Assembly: GCF_001649575.2 (NCBI RefSeq) | Contig: NC_051451.1 | Span: forward strand, 22,703,329 to 22,767,328 | Source: Kryptolebias marmoratus | Lineage: Eukaryota > Chordata > Actinopteri > Cyprinodontiformes > Rivulidae | Reading direction: 5' to 3' | DNA: 64,000 nt | Shown here: piece after piece, positions 1 through 13,129 of the stretch | Numbering within the stretch: position 1 is the stretch's first letter | Layout: each line of letters begins with the position of its first letter | Position numbers and translations under genes: made by a program | The notes under the pieces: generated by a model | Databases searched by the model: none | What the model saw: the letters and a program-made list of their open reading frames with translations, nothing else | Told to the model about the DNA's origin: nothing

Positions 1-88
1 TGATATCGATTAGGCCCATCAATACATCTTCCTCTGTTCTGGCATGGGTTTGAAACACACTCATTGACGTTTTCTTCACACCGTGACC
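1..88 (-). CDS. eys: EYS exon E24, cut by the window edge
   Basis: The last 88 nt of the window on this strand. The exon enters in phase 1 after the acceptor attaatag and reads GSRC, closing E23, then NVNEC (calcium-binding), CVSNPC (O-glucose consensus) and CQNRGRC, still open at position 1. The donor and the rest of the gene (remaining EGFs, linker, laminin G domains expected for EYS) are outside. Confidence 0.88.
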
Positions 89-289
89 CTATTAATGAAA
101 CACATTTTAATAATGTCAGAAAAAGAAATCACTTTAGATAAAAAAAAAATGTTCATATTGCAAACAAATGTCAGTATACCTCTGGGGCAATAAAAGATAC
201 AGGCAAATTAGTTTCCTTTAAAAAAGGAAGATAGTTTCAGTCCTCTGTGAAGTTTTGGCTCGATTTTTTTTAACACGTTCTAGTTTTAC

Positions 290-1205
290 AAACCTTAACA
301 AAAACCTCCACAGTTGTCACAGCCAACACTCTGAGGTTTGGGTAAATTCTTAGTTTTGAATCTGTCCAGTATTTTCCGCTGCTTATCTGCAGTCAGGTCA
401 CAGAGGTAACAGGTCCAGAAAGGAAACTCAGACAGCCCTCTCTCCAGCTTCTCCTTGGGAATACCAAGGCACTCACAAGCAAAAGAACATACATAATCCC
501 TCCAGCAAGTTCTGGGTCTACCACGGGATCGCCTTCCAGTGGGACATGCCCGAAAAACCTTCAGAGTGAGGCATCCAGGCATCCTAATAAGATACCTGAA
601 CCACCTCAACTGATTCCGTTTGATACAGAGGAGCAGCAGCTCTAATCAGAGTTTCCCCTAGATGATGGAGCTCCCCACCTTATCCCTGAGGCTGATTCCT
701 GCCACCCAATGAGGAAACTCATTTCAGCCGCTTGTATCCAAGATCTCATTCTTTCTGTCTGGATCCATATCTCATAGCCAGAAGTGAGAAACTGAACGTA
801 GGACCAGTAAATCAAGAGCTTTGCCTTTCTGCTCAACTCTCAACAAACCGAAGCAACATCCTCATTACTAACAAACAAGAGCCCAGTCTTTCAATCCATT
901 TCTCACTCCATCCTTTCATCACACGTGAACAAGACTCCCAGATACATGAACTCCTCCTCATGAGGCAGAGGCTTATCCCCAACTTGGAGGGAGCATTCCA
1001 CTTTTTTCCAGTTGAAACCCTGACCTCAGACTTATAGGAGCTAACAGTATTCTTAGTTTGGGTTAGCAGTTCTCCATCCAAGCCAAGCACAGCCTAGGAC
1101 TGTGTCTGCTTTCCTTTTCTGACCCGTTAAGTGGTTTTCAAGAACCTCCTTGAGGCCAACCGAAAGTCCTTCTGTATAGCCTCCCACATCCCTCCCACGT
1201 TCAAG
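290..1205 (-). pseudogene. LINE ORF2 C-terminal fossil, internally deleted
   Basis: On the minus strand, shifted frames retain a familiar fish non-LTR ORF2 tail in order: EAIQKDF-like text (about 1,180), LDGELLTQT, a KKVECSLQVGDKPLPHEEEF tract, YLGVLFT, SRKAKLLIYWSYV, RIQAAEMSFL, LRWFRYLIRMPGC, FRACPTGRRSRGRPRTCWRDYV and the terminal Leu-Gly-Ile-Pro segment, ending near 295. The reverse transcriptase expected between the second and third blocks is gone. Same strand as EYS. Confidence 0.8.
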
Positions 1206-2957
1206 TTTTTGCATCTGCAACCACAGAAGCATAGTCTTCCTACTTTGACAAAAGTGTACTGCTTTAAGCTTTTCTCAAGCAACACAATGGTTATCCGTAA
1301 ACCTTTTTTTATTGCATTAACTTAAGTAAATGTTTTTTCTCAGCATCATTCAAATTTTTTAACTGAAAGCATGTTACACATTCGAGTCAATTTTCTGCAC
1401 CAAAGAACTTGCCATTCATTCAAGCAGAAAACCTTTCATCATCTCTGCCCCAAGAAAATTAGACTCAAATGAACATTAACAGAAAGATGAATGAAACGTG
1501 ATGGGGCGATCACTAAAAATTCACAACAAATAATTTACATTTCCTCGAGTTAAACCATACACAGAAAAAGATTTTGCAATATAAACACTTTATATGTGTT
1601 CAACCACAGTCAATTATCTTTAGTTACATAGAATATTTTGCAGGTTAATAATTGTAATTGCCAGCAGGAAAAGGTTTCAAATAATTCACTTCAAAGAATC
1701 ACGTCTCCAGATTGCAACATGATTTATGCCAAAAAGTAATCCACAGTAAGAAAAAGCTGGAAAATCAAATATAATCTACTTTCTAAAGCAAAACTGTTGT
1801 GAAAATCATCATCTTTGATCTTTGAGTTGCTTGTGCCATTTCTTCTTCTTTCATCTTGGTACAAAATGAGTCAGTAAACCTACGATATCCTTCAGAAAAT
1901 AAAAAAAAAAACATCCAATTAGTTAATGACTAAATCCTTAATGTGAAAATTCTGTTTTCCATCAGCATGGTGTTCATACTGTCCAGATAAAGCTTTCTTA
2001 GCAGCGTGACATGTTTTTCCTCTCTGATCTCTTAGTAACCTTTGATATGAAGCAATAGTAAACATGAGCGTGAAGTGTGCATTACAATAAAGAATTTCTT
2101 GGTTCTGCAGCTCTGTCTTTTCATATCAAGGTTTCCCTCTGTCTTTTCAGATCCCTCATATGTTTTGCTCCGGTTACTAACAATATGGCGTATCTTGAAT
2201 GCGGTAAATTTAAAGGATTGTTGTACTCGATAGTGAAAAGTAGGGCAAACCCTGAACTATGAATATCCCATTTAGATGCAGCTTTCTTTTTAAAAGGCAT
2301 TAATCAGATAAGGAATGCTCTGAGATGAGAAAAGTTAAAACTTTGCAACAGTTCTGTGCCTTTCAGCTCAAAGTTCTCAGAAGTAGCAATATATATTCCT
2401 TGCATGTTTAATATGTTTGTAAGATTAGAGTTCAACTCCTTGATAAACATGAAAAAATAATTATAAGAGACTGTAATGTTTAAATTAGGCATTTAAGTTA
2501 TTTATTACATAAACATCCAAATATTCAGTGGCTCCAGCTTCTCAAGCTCATCCTGCTCTTATCCATTTTTGATGACGGCAAATGTCTTTGGGCTTTAGTC
2601 TGTTGCTCTGACAAAACACGCACTTTGAAGTCACAAATCTTCGGTATCTTTTAAAGAAAACACAACCTGAATGTCAACAATAACTATAACTTACACCAGA
2701 GGTTGCAACATTTATTTTTTAAATGCCACACAAATTTAGTTAAAGCAGCAAAGAGTTGTCTAATTTTTTGAGCGAAACAAAAGAAATTTTCAGGACTTTT
2801 CCTTATTATTCAGACTAAGACTAATTTTGAAGCATAGATGGCATGCTAAGTAACAAAAAGTCTCTACATGACTTAAACAATGACACTTTCTTGATACATC
2901 AAAATTAACTGTGTAAAGTGACACATCTGACAAAACATTTAAATGTGTGAGTCTCTA

Positions 2958-2992
2958 TGTGTGTGTGTGCGTGTGTGTGTATGTATGTGAGG
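2958..2992. repeat. TG microsatellite
   Basis: A tgtg run with one tgcg and tgta interruptions, about 35 bp. Confidence 0.85.
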
Positions 2993-5900
2993 TCATGGGT
3001 TGGACAGGAAAATTGGTTAAATCTCAGGAAGTTTAAAACTAGTACCATGCAGGTGGGTCAAACTGCCACTCAAACTGATGACCTGTCTGTCTTTGCTGCC
3101 TGATAAATGAGACTCTGTTATTCAAACCCTTGTTTAAAGTAAAGTTTTATCTCCGTCTCCGTCATCAAAAGTTTCCTAAATCAAAATAGAGAAGATCAGA
3201 CATGTAAAATTATACACGGACAAATAAAACAAAGATAATCAGAGGCTGAAAAGGAAAGGAAATTGAAAACATTTAAAGGCATTTTATTATATAGTTTTTT
3301 TAAAACTAATTTTGAACTCTATATAATGTTTAAATAAAAAGAAAATAGATATAGATCATGTAAACTGAATGAGATTCTTTAAAGACTAAGTATAATAGAC
3401 AGAACTGTAACATTACATTATTACAACTATGTAAATTGATGAGCAAGGTCTGGAAACAACTGAAAATATAATATTTTCTTTAACAATTATTAGTTTATAT
3501 GACAAAGCAAAGTAACATTTGCTCCATCACTGATGACAGCAGTAAATAAATTCATTCAAGAAGCAGTCACAAAATAGAAAGCACATTAATTGTTAATAGC
3601 TACCGTATTTCTTCTACACCTTCGAAGCACCAATGCAGTAATTCTACTTTAATTTACTACAAAGAACAAAGGTGAAAATGTGAGATTCAAAAAATAATTA
3701 GGTCTTGTAGTAAGTTTTATTATTTTTCACAGGGAATAACAGGAACATAACATTTACTAATTTGGTCAGACAACTTTATCCAAGCTGTGGAGTATTTTAA
3801 ACAATTACCAACATTACAAAAATAGGCTGAAAAGTGTTTACAGATGAATTTTAAACTACAGAGAACAAACAGCGTGATTATACAAGATGAATGTGTTACA
3901 TTATTATCAAGCATGTTTACAGAAAATAAAGTAGTCATTGTTTATGTAAATATGTTGCTGTTTTAAACAATAGTGACTGATTACTTATTGTTTTCAATAT
4001 TTCTGTTTTTGAGCAAGTAAGGCACACATTTTATTTATTAACCATGTAAAAGGTAAGAATAGTTGATTTATGTAAAATACAAAGATTATTTCTAAAATAA
4101 ACAAACAGTGACAAACTGACCCTACAAAACTGAATTAACAGGATCCTGGACAACAAAAAACAAAACAAAACAAAACAAACAAACAAAAAACACAGCAAGG
4201 GTTGGACTGTCATCATCCAACAATGTGCTGACTGAGCAAACTGCAACAATGTGCTGATTGCACTGAACAATCACTCAAGGGAGCCCGCTCACTAATGATG
4301 GGTGAAGAAGAGAAAACAGAAGGTGATGAACACTCCGCTTAAACTGTGATTTACATAAACAAGATCTGTCATTAATCATGTCGCTGCGGTGACTTATGAC
4401 CTTCCAACCCAACACGACACCTCCAGAATGTACAGTAAAAAGATACGTTAGTGGGACTGTACAACCTCGTGAGCCAAAAGTCTTAAATAATAATCTGTAA
4501 ACTGAAATCTAGGCAGCTGCCAAACCTGTCAAAGCATGCTTTACAGTTCAGAGTATGACACACCGGGAACAAAATGACACTGTATCTAAAAATAAACTTA
4601 ATGTGATTTTCGGTTTGAAGTGAAGACTTGCCAAATAAAAGAAACACACTGACACTTGAAAAACAAAGAGATTAAAACATGTGCTTCTTTAATCTTAATG
4701 TTTCCCCTCTAAATGGGTCATACGGGCTTTTAGATGTGTAGAAAATAATGACAAAACTGTCAGAAAGGTGAATGAAATTATCTTCTGGCTTCTTTTGTCA
4801 TTCATTACTCTTATCCAACAGTTTATGAGTCAAAAGGGGCTTGAGCTTTTTAATTAGTTTTAGAAATGTGATGTTATAGTGTTCTTTTACGGTGGAAACC
4901 AGAGAGAACATTTAATAAAGAAGCAACATAGATGGATGCCTGCATAAAATTCAATATATGTTGTGATGCAGGTGGGAATATGGTGTCATCGTAGTTTAAT
5001 CACATCACAAGCAAACAGATATATAGCACCAGACTGATTTATTAGTAAGCAGGTTCAGTTGTTACAGTGAAAATTATTTTTGGCATCCGATATGCCAAAA
5101 GAAAGCCTTGAATTCCCTGGTGGTGAAAACAAATAAATGTTAATATTGTCAAATGACATGGCGAGTTACAATATTTTTCAGCCACCATAATACATCATAC
5201 CACCAAAGCAGAGGAACATTTCAATTAAGCCAGAAAAAAAGCCCCACTTACGAATGAGTCAATGTGAGAATGATAAATATTAAAAGAAACACGCAGCCAC
5301 AGTAGAGAAATATCACGCACCAATTCTTTGTGTGTTTTTTACAAAAAAGTTGCAATGCAACTACAGATGTTACGACAGCAAATATTTTGTAAGAGTTCTG
5401 GTTGGTTTGAGCCAATCTGAACTGTATCCCCAGGCCGCTCGCTCTCTTGGGGAACCCTGTTTCCTCAGATGAGCTTAGAGCAACAGAAAAAGTAATGACT
5501 TGTACTGTGCTGTGTGTAGGCCTAATAATAAAAGCCGCTTCTGTGGGAATTGGGCCATGCGTGTCAGGTTCTGCTCTCCAGAGTGGCAATACCTCCGAGA
5601 TTCCCCACCCCCACCCCAACTCTGAACTGGGGAAGGATAAATTGATGATACAGTGTGGAAGACAAATGAAATTAATCTTCACACTACCTGACAGGAATCA
5701 GCTTTGCACCATCACATTCACGCACACAAATGCACTTGATTTCAAATGGCTCAAAATCTGTCCAAGCAGAAATATGACAGGAAAAGGATTAATATCAAAC
5801 AACAATAGTGTTCTGAGACAGAATAAGCTTACAAATTGAAATAAGCCAACTAAAAGACACTGAGAAGTTTGAATCAGATAAAAACAGGTGACATGAATTT

Positions 5901-6112
5901 CTCTCTCATTAGCTTTACTAAAAAGCAGAAGTGGTATCTTTCAGAGCCAGGCAGGCTAATTAAAAGCGGGCATTGTGAAGCTTTTTTACCCTCAACATTA
6001 AGCCAGATCTGTGTCAGAGCTGCCTCAATCGCACGCAGCCACAGCAGTCATCATGATAAGCCTTTTAGACTCTCATATTGATCTCCGTGTCACCTAAGGG
6101 CAAAACTAGTAC

Positions 6113-6258
6113 CTGTGTATCCTGGCCAGCAGACACACTTGAAGCCTCCAGGCGTGTTGATACAGATGCCCTCATGTAGGCAAGGTGAAACTTCACACTC
6201 GTTCACATCCAGGTCGCACAGAACTCCAAAGTAACCAGGAGAGCAAATGCAGCGGAAC
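6113..6258 (-). CDS. eys: EYS exon E23: EGF end plus EGF cassette
   Basis: The exon is 146 nt, entered with one base (AT plus G makes methionine) and ending in phase 1. FRCICSPGYFGVLC closes E22. DVNEC starts a calcium-binding EGF: CEVSPC, CLHEGIC, then GGFKCVCWPGYTG. The acceptor is ctcttcag and the donor gtacta. CEVSPC lacks the Ser needed for the O-glucose consensus. Confidence 0.92.
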
Positions 6259-8222
6259 CTGAAGAGGATGTGATAACACTAAATCATTAAAGAATGAGGT
6301 GAAATTCTGCAAAGACAGCAATATCATACTTTTATCTTTAATTCTCACAGTTACTTTTAAGAATTCATACATTTTTTATCTCAGTAAAACAGTTCTAGAG
6401 ATGCACTTAAAAATACCCCCAGTCTTTCTCTCTGCCGATGGTCAAAATCCACTAAAGTTCACTAAGTTTCATTAAAATCTGTCAAGTAGTTTATTAAATA
6501 TTTTGCTAACAGACAAACAGGGTTAAATCCAACACTTAGTGCCAAAATTTTAAGAAAATGCACTGCGTTGAGGATGACTCCCCGCTACTACCACACCCCA
6601 TTTTAGCTTAATATCTGTAAAATTTACAGAGTTTGAGCCATTTTCAGTTTTATAAAGTCAGTTGGCTGTTGTGGCCATTTTGAATTGGTGCAGGTTCCAA
6701 AAAGTAATAAGTTGTACATGTACATCCAATGGTCACCTTCTGAGAGTTTCATTAAAATCCATCCAAGTGGAAATATTTTACAAACAGACAGAGTTGACTC
6801 CATTAATAATGAAGTTTTTAAAATGTTGTGGATTCCATTAACCCTAAGAGTATGTGTTGGGATGACTCTGTGACTACCACACCATATTTTAGTACAATCT
6901 CTGTAAAACTGACTGAGTTGTGGCCATTTTTTGTTTCCTAAGTTTGATTAGCTGTGGCAGCCATCTTGAGTTGACTTCAAAAGTTAGTCAATTGTAGCTC
7001 TACATCTAATAATAATTTTGATATTGTTCATTAAAATCTGTGCAGTGCATAAAAAATTTTGCTAACAGACACGAGCAAAAACATCATCTCTCCCCTTTCT
7101 CTTTCAGTGGTGGGTGATAATAAAGCAACAGTAGTTAATGTTTTTTCCTCAGTGTGTTTGTTATTTTAAATTATGTTAAAGGGGTATTACTAAGGGAATA
7201 GCTCAGTCTTCCAATGATAAGCCTTATTCAATTCCAATCCCTTGCTGAATCTAATTTCACATTTCCAGACATCTCAGTGGAGATAGTTATTGTGTTTCAG
7301 CCTAAAGTAATAAGAAATCATACAATTAGCCACCTCCTTGGTTATTTATTAAATAACGTTTATCAGTAAAACAGGTCTTACTGTCTTATGACATTTCTGC
7401 AGTATACTAAATGCTTTCTTGTCATGTAAGCATGTCAGATCTGCTTGTAAGAGAAGTTATAAAGGCTGGTTTTAGCAATGCTGTACCAGAATACACTGTC
7501 TGCGTTGCACTCTCATGCAGCCAGGTTCAAATTATCTTAAGAAATAGGATGTGTATACAAGATGGCAAGGCCTTGAAGAGTACTGCACGGTGTGAGTCAT
7601 CATCACAGCAACAGAAATAGACTTTGCTCGGATCAGGGAGATGAAGATGGCGATGTAGACGTGGGATAGGCGGCTTTAAAACCCACCTGATGTGAACTCC
7701 CAGGACTGTGCAACCAGGGGGAGTGCTCTGAGGAGGGCCAGGTCCCATAGGAACAAAGTCATAACGGGAGACAAACTGGAGACAAACCATTTAGGACTTA
7801 AATTGGCCCTGGGACTTCTCAACCCATCTGTCCGACTAAGCCTGGAAGCCCCGGGGCTCCCATTAGGCACAGCAGAGAGAAACACCGGTGGAAGTAAAGA
7901 CCAATCGAGATACATGATGTGTTCCTGCTGAATTCGCTCTCTGTCTTTAGAAAGGGAGCTTATGTGTGTCAAGAAAAAAGACAGGCTTGTTATATAAAGT
8001 GAAACGCTTTGAAGACCAACCCCACAACCTAGCATGTTTTCTTTAGAAAACAGTTTTGTTTGTTTGCCTTTCAAAACAAACTAATAAATTTAATTGTGCC
8101 TGGTTCTTACAGATAGATGCATTTTCTTTTTAACTTGCACAATAAAAAACAGCAGAGGTGTAAAGTCAAAGCAAAAGTAAATAAATACAAATAAAAAATA
8201 CATAAATTAAATTCATATTTAC
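6259..8222. other. Intron E22-E23
   Basis: 2.0 kb. The first third is the ~280-bp tandem repeat (6,400-7,095). A GC-richer stretch at 7,640-7,930 has open frames on both strands but no protein-like content. Confidence 0.6.
6400..7095 (+). repeat. Tandem repeat with a period of about 280-290 bp
   Basis: tttcattaaaatc starts at 6,467 and 6,747, with ttcattaaaatc at 7,027. gatgactc followed by ctaccacacc occurs at 6,573 and 6,861. Gccattttgaattgg-type blocks precede two of them. The units are diverged by substitutions and small indels. Single or inverted relatives lie at 24.2 and 43.8 kb. Confidence 0.8.
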
Positions 8223-8330
8223 ATGTTCACAAGGTCCTGACAGATGCCAGCGTTGCTGCAAGGGATGGAGGCACACTCATTGATGTCTTCCTCACAGTGA
8301 AGGCCAGAGAATCCCATCTCACAATCACAC
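8223..8330 (-). CDS. eys: EYS exon E22: EGF end plus EGF start
   Basis: The exon is 108 nt, phase 2 in and phase 2 out. The first base completes an arginine; [12 protein letters not shown] closes E21. DINEC starts a calcium-binding EGF with CASIPC (O-glucose consensus) and CSNAGIC, ending DLVN plus AT. The donor is gtaaat. E21/E22 and E22/E23 both join between C3 and C4 of an EGF, unlike E7-E17, where joins fall between C5 and C6. Confidence 0.92.
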
Positions 8331-8772
8331 CTGGAAGAGAAAAATCAGTAATATTGACATTTTGTCTAAGATGGAAAATAGAAATACTATGTTTCCTGCA
8401 GGCACAGACAAAGAGCAAATGGTAAAAAAAAGAAATCTATAAGACTTAAGTGATATAAACTTTGCATCATATTCAGTTGGATTACTCAGTCTGTATAGTA
8501 AAAAGTGAACATTTATGTCTGTTTGACCAAACTTAAAGCTTGAATGTGTAAAACATGACAAGAATAATTAAGGCAGGCTTATTTGGGACTCTTAACAATT
8601 TGACCTAATTTCAGCATGAAAACAAACATTAGCTTGAGGTAATCTGCCTTCAAAATGACAGCACAATGCCTTAAACACAAAGTAGAGACCTGTTATGGTT
8701 ACTAACAGAACATTCTGAACTTTTCTTCTCTTCTAATAAACAAACAGCTGGTTTTAACTTTAATTTTTTTAC
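8331..8772. other. Intron E21-E22
   Basis: 442 bp of AT-rich intron. Nothing is recognised in it. Confidence 0.65.
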
Positions 8773-8869
8773 CTGTAGCCATTGACCTGGTCCACGCAGC
8801 CCCCTTGATTTTGGCATGGGTTTGAGCCACACTCATTGGTGTCAATTTCACAGAAACTTCCTTCAAATC
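8773..8869 (-). CDS. eys: EYS exon E21: EGF end plus EGF start
   Basis: The exon is 97 nt, phase 1 in and phase 2 out. GFEGSFC closes E20 across an 11.6 kb intron. DTNEC starts a calcium-binding EGF, CGSNPC fits O-glucose, CQNQGGC carries no fucose acceptor, and the exon ends VNGY plus AG. The acceptor is ctttcag and the donor gtaaaa, weak beyond +4. Because E20 ends in phase 1, one or more whole phase 1-1 exons hidden in the long intron could not be excluded by frame alone. Confidence 0.92.
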
Positions 8870-11800
8870 CTGAAAGATAAATGAGATGGTCATGGATCGG
8901 CAGACCTCAGTACATCCTGAAAACATCAGGGCCGATGATAACAAAGGCCCCAGTGAATGCCATTTTAATGGAACTAGTAGCCCCTGTAGCATATCTCATC
9001 TTCCAGCTCTCAGCACTCACTGTTTCCCCTTTGAGAGTGTGTAAGTCTAATAATACTACAGTGCCACAGACAGATTGGTCTGAGGGTTAGTGGTTTGGGG
9101 TTTGGGAGGTGTGTGTCTGTGTGCGTGGACACACTTTTGTGTAAGCGTGTGTGAGAGCAGGAAAACCGGAGAGCAAGGGGACATCTTGTTAAGTTAGGGT
9201 AAGAGGGAGCAGCTAAGCCCAAGAGCTCTTTTGCCCTCGTTCATTAGGGGGTTGAGGGGCAGGATGGCTAAGCAGATCAGCATGGATGTTTTGTTGTACA
9301 TTTGAAGGCAGCCTGGGAGCCTGTACTGTTCAGCCTGTTAGAGGTATGCCACTAGTGTTTGGTCTGCTGGGTAGAAAACTTTCTTTTTAACAGATCAACT
9401 TTTGCTATATGCAGAAAATATTGAAATACACTTTATAAATTAATAACAAATGAGTTAACCCACTGCAGAAGGTGTGTACCCTCATAAGAAAGCTGGCAGA
9501 TGGACAAAGTCCTCTAATAAGTACTGAATTTTTATTCCACTGATATAAATATTCTTCAAAAAAATGTTTTAATCTGTCATGTAAATTAAAAGGTCTTGAT
9601 AAATTCATATAATTCCACAATAGTTTAAATGACTCACAGAAAATATTTAAATTAAACATTTACAATACAATAAGTAGCTAGTAGACAAAAAATATTCCTT
9701 CAATTTTCTTCAGAAAAATTATGCATGACATCTTGCGCACAATTTTTTAGTTATGATTCCTTTTGTTAAGAGTACCTGGTGAACCAGTTAAATGCAGGAA
9801 ACAACTAAAGTTTAATCAAAAACATAACAAAAACACTGAATACAGAAGCCATATTAAAAGCAAAAAACATGTACCACAAGTCTTTAACTTCACCTATTTA
9901 AAAAGAGCATTCTAGTAATCAATTTGAAAACATTTTAATATTTATGTTCTGAAAAATAAAGAAAAAAGGGAAGCATGCAACCTAGAAAGTTAAGCATTTT
10001 TATTTAGGAAATGTAACATAATTAGATGGCTTTAAGATAAATTTAGACGAAGCAGCACTTATTTCCACTTTGATGTAAACATAACTGAATCCCAATTATT
10101 TTAACAAATTCCAAACATTATTTTGTAGAACTGAAAATAAAGATAAGGAAACATACACAATGACAGATTAAAAAGAAAGATGAACAAGTGGAACTTGTTT
10201 ATCTTAATCTAAAGGATAACTAAAAAAAATCTTAAATTTGTAATTTTGCTAACAGTATTTCTTAAATTCACCAGTGTCGTGAATGTTTTGTTTTACAACA
10301 TATGTACTTATAACAACAAGTTGTGTTGTAAATCACAGAATGGTATAAGTGATTGTATCATTTACAAGAATTCTTATTTCCAATTTATTTTATTTGTGGT
10401 TACTGAAAAACATTTATATTAAAGAAGAATGAAACAGTATTTTGCGATTTTTAGTTTCCCAATTTATCTGACACTTATGGAAAACGTAGTAATGGCAGAG
10501 AGAGTGACACAACTCTGTGGTCTCTTGTGTTCATGTTTAGTCTTGTGACCAAAGATGCACAAAGAGAACGGAGCATTTGGTGAATTATGGAACGACGTAG
10601 TTTCCCATGCTGCTCTGTCAGTCAAAGCCATGGCGGCGCACCTTGGGGACCATTTGGAATGTCAATGCAATGTAATGCATCTTCTGCGACTAAGCAGTGA
10701 CTGGAGGCTTCTCTTTGACAGAGTGGGATACCCAAGGCGTGAGCCCACAAAGTCATTCCATCATCTGGCAGGAGTTACAGCATGTGATCACTGCAGCTGC
10801 CAGTAACTGTCTCAGAGGAGAAGAAATTGTGCGTAATCCCCCAGTGGATACTGAACTAACATTGATTGACATTTCAATTGAAACATAAGATATGTCTTCA
10901 TTTTTAGTGGAGGATGTTTGGTTTGGACGGCCGCAGTGGAGACTTTAGTCTTTAGTCACAGAGACCAAACAGTTTCTAAGAAGGAGCCTTTTTAAATTTA
11001 CATAGCCCACAGCTTTTGCAATATAGATTATGCTCTCTATCAGTGGATTCATCTGTGTGTTGTCATAACATCAAATGTCAGAAGTCACTGGTGGTTTAAT
11101 GTGTGCAGGATTATTTCGCTCAAATAATAAAAAAATACCGTATGACTGAAAGTTTTGTGTCAAACTTCTGACCTTATGAGTTTAAAATTTTAATCTATTG
11201 TGCTTCTGCTTTATCAGTCAGTGTTTAGATTATTCATTTTTGCAGGATCTAACAGATTTATTTATTCATGATGATCTTAAAAAGTCAAGGAAACACTGAA
11301 ATATTTTTAGATCACATAATGCCAAAAGAGTCCTCTGTATTTTGGTTGTCAATTTTGTCATTTGATTAGTTTTGTGCTGGGTCTGTTTGTGTGACCAAAG
11401 CAAATAAAATACTGTGGATGGGTGGGTCCATCACTTGAATAATTTTACTAATGCATATCTTAGTTTGGATTTTTGTTACATAATTTATATTGTATCAACA
11501 AATGCAAAGACACAATTAAAAAAAAAATAAGAGAACTTGATGTAGACAGATAAACCATAAATCACTTAAATTATCATAGTTATGTTTCTCAAAATCAAGA
11601 TATTTGAGTCCTGACCGAAAACTGGGTTACTTGAATAAGTGGGTTAAGAATAGAAAATTTCTTTGCATGTAAACACCAGCTAGTGAAGCCTATTTACCAC
11701 TCTCCTCCACACCTGGACCACCTCTTCAGTTCTGCAAATGAATGCACAAAATGATTAAACACTGAGTTTATTTAAAATTTGTTTACCGTACAGCTGTTAC

Positions 11801-13129
11801 CATCCAAGGCCTATTTTTATCCATTATGTACAAATGAAGCCACCAACCTCTTTCTCACTGTGATGTTGAAGTACTTACCCACCGCTGCTGTCAGCCATAG
11901 AAATATACATGATTTTTTATTTTATTTTACCCCCAACAGTCTACTCTGGTGTCTAAATTTTAGGTAGTACTTTGAACAGTGACTGCAGTGTTTTACATGC
12001 AGTGAGATTTTAAATCACGTAACTTGTCAAACAGTTTCCAGCTTCTTTCATGTGATATTCCACAAACTAAAACAAGACATTTTAAGCCACCTTTGGTCAG
12101 ACACTGAAAGTATAAAACAGCAGACGACAACACCTACATTGTTTTTGTTAGAAAGAAATGTTTGCTGGCTGTGAATCTAAGCAAAATCCTTTGTTTTTGT
12201 CTTTTTGCTAAAGATAAAGAAACAAGGACAAAAAACAAAAGCAACACAGCTGTAACAGATGTTGAAAATGGCAAAAAGTAAAAGGAAAAAGCCATGTGGA
12301 ACAGCCAGGGCGCAGGTGTCTTGCCTCTTGGGTCTGCACCAAAGACACAGACTCTTATTAAATGACCTACAATCATGGTTATACACTAGATGACTCAATT
12401 TTATGCCTGTATTATATCATCTGTTCCTTACAACCATACCACTATTTTAAAGTGTCTGGTACCAGAACATAGCAACAGATTCTTTAACTTTTATAGATGT
12501 TGAAAGGAAATCAATGTGAATCAGGCTTACATTCTGCAGATTCTACCAGGTCTGTATCTGGGGAGTTTAAAGGCCTTGTAAACACTCCAATATCGTCACG
12601 AGAGCAAGCTTCAGCTGAATGATGTGTCATGATTGAAAAAAGTTCACAAACTTCAAGGTGAAATGTGATGACACTGATGGAAGCCTGGACAGGGACAAAG
12701 AGCTGAAATATGTGATTCAACAAGCTTACGTCAAGAAGACAGACAGCACTTTTTTTCCCTCACTTGACCTCAATCACACAAGCCTCACACTTCACACCCT
12801 CCATGTTACATCTTTAGTGTTTACCAGCACCTCCCACACAGACCTCAACACAGCATTGCCAACACCTGTCTTAGCATTAAAGATCATATAAATGCACTCT
12901 GCCTCTCTCATGTCTATTTCCAATGGTCAATTCAAGAAGCAGAGGGAGCTGGAAACACTGAACCAGAAGAAGGTTGCAGGTTCAAAATGGATCAATCTGG
13001 ATGGATCAATGCATCTTCCTGAAAGCCAGCACCAACCAGGTATGTGGGATTCTATAGGACCTCTTCCACTTTAGTCTTAATCAAGAGACACTTCCAAATT
13101 TGTAATAAAAAAAATCTTTGTTCATACAT

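Larger units (their letters stand above)
89..6112. other. Intron E23-E24
   Basis: 6.0 kb. It holds a LINE 3' fragment (about 290-1,205), a TG-rich microsatellite (2,958-2,992) and an aaaac run (4,156-4,190). The 5,400-5,700 stretch is GC-richer and unassigned. Confidence 0.6.

Noticed and set aside
295..609. A cellular gene encoding a 104-residue protein
   Set aside because: The residues are a LINE ORF2 tail and the upstream part is frameshifted and deleted.
2958..2992. CRISPR-like or regulatory array
   Set aside because: It is a simple TG repeat, and nothing in the window has the repeat-spacer pattern of a CRISPR array.
5248..5839. 144- and 130-codon frames on opposite strands
   Set aside because: Mutually overlapping, without family features; treated as composition effects and listed only as a conservation question.
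7676..8074. 132-codon minus-strand open frame
   Set aside because: It lies within an EYS intron, overlaps a plus-strand frame, and has no protein-like motif or EGF cysteines.
10555..10888. Two overlapping plus-strand open frames as a small gene
   Set aside because: No recognisable domain, no splice context or poly(A) signal that stands out, and both frames share one stretch of non-AT-rich sequence.
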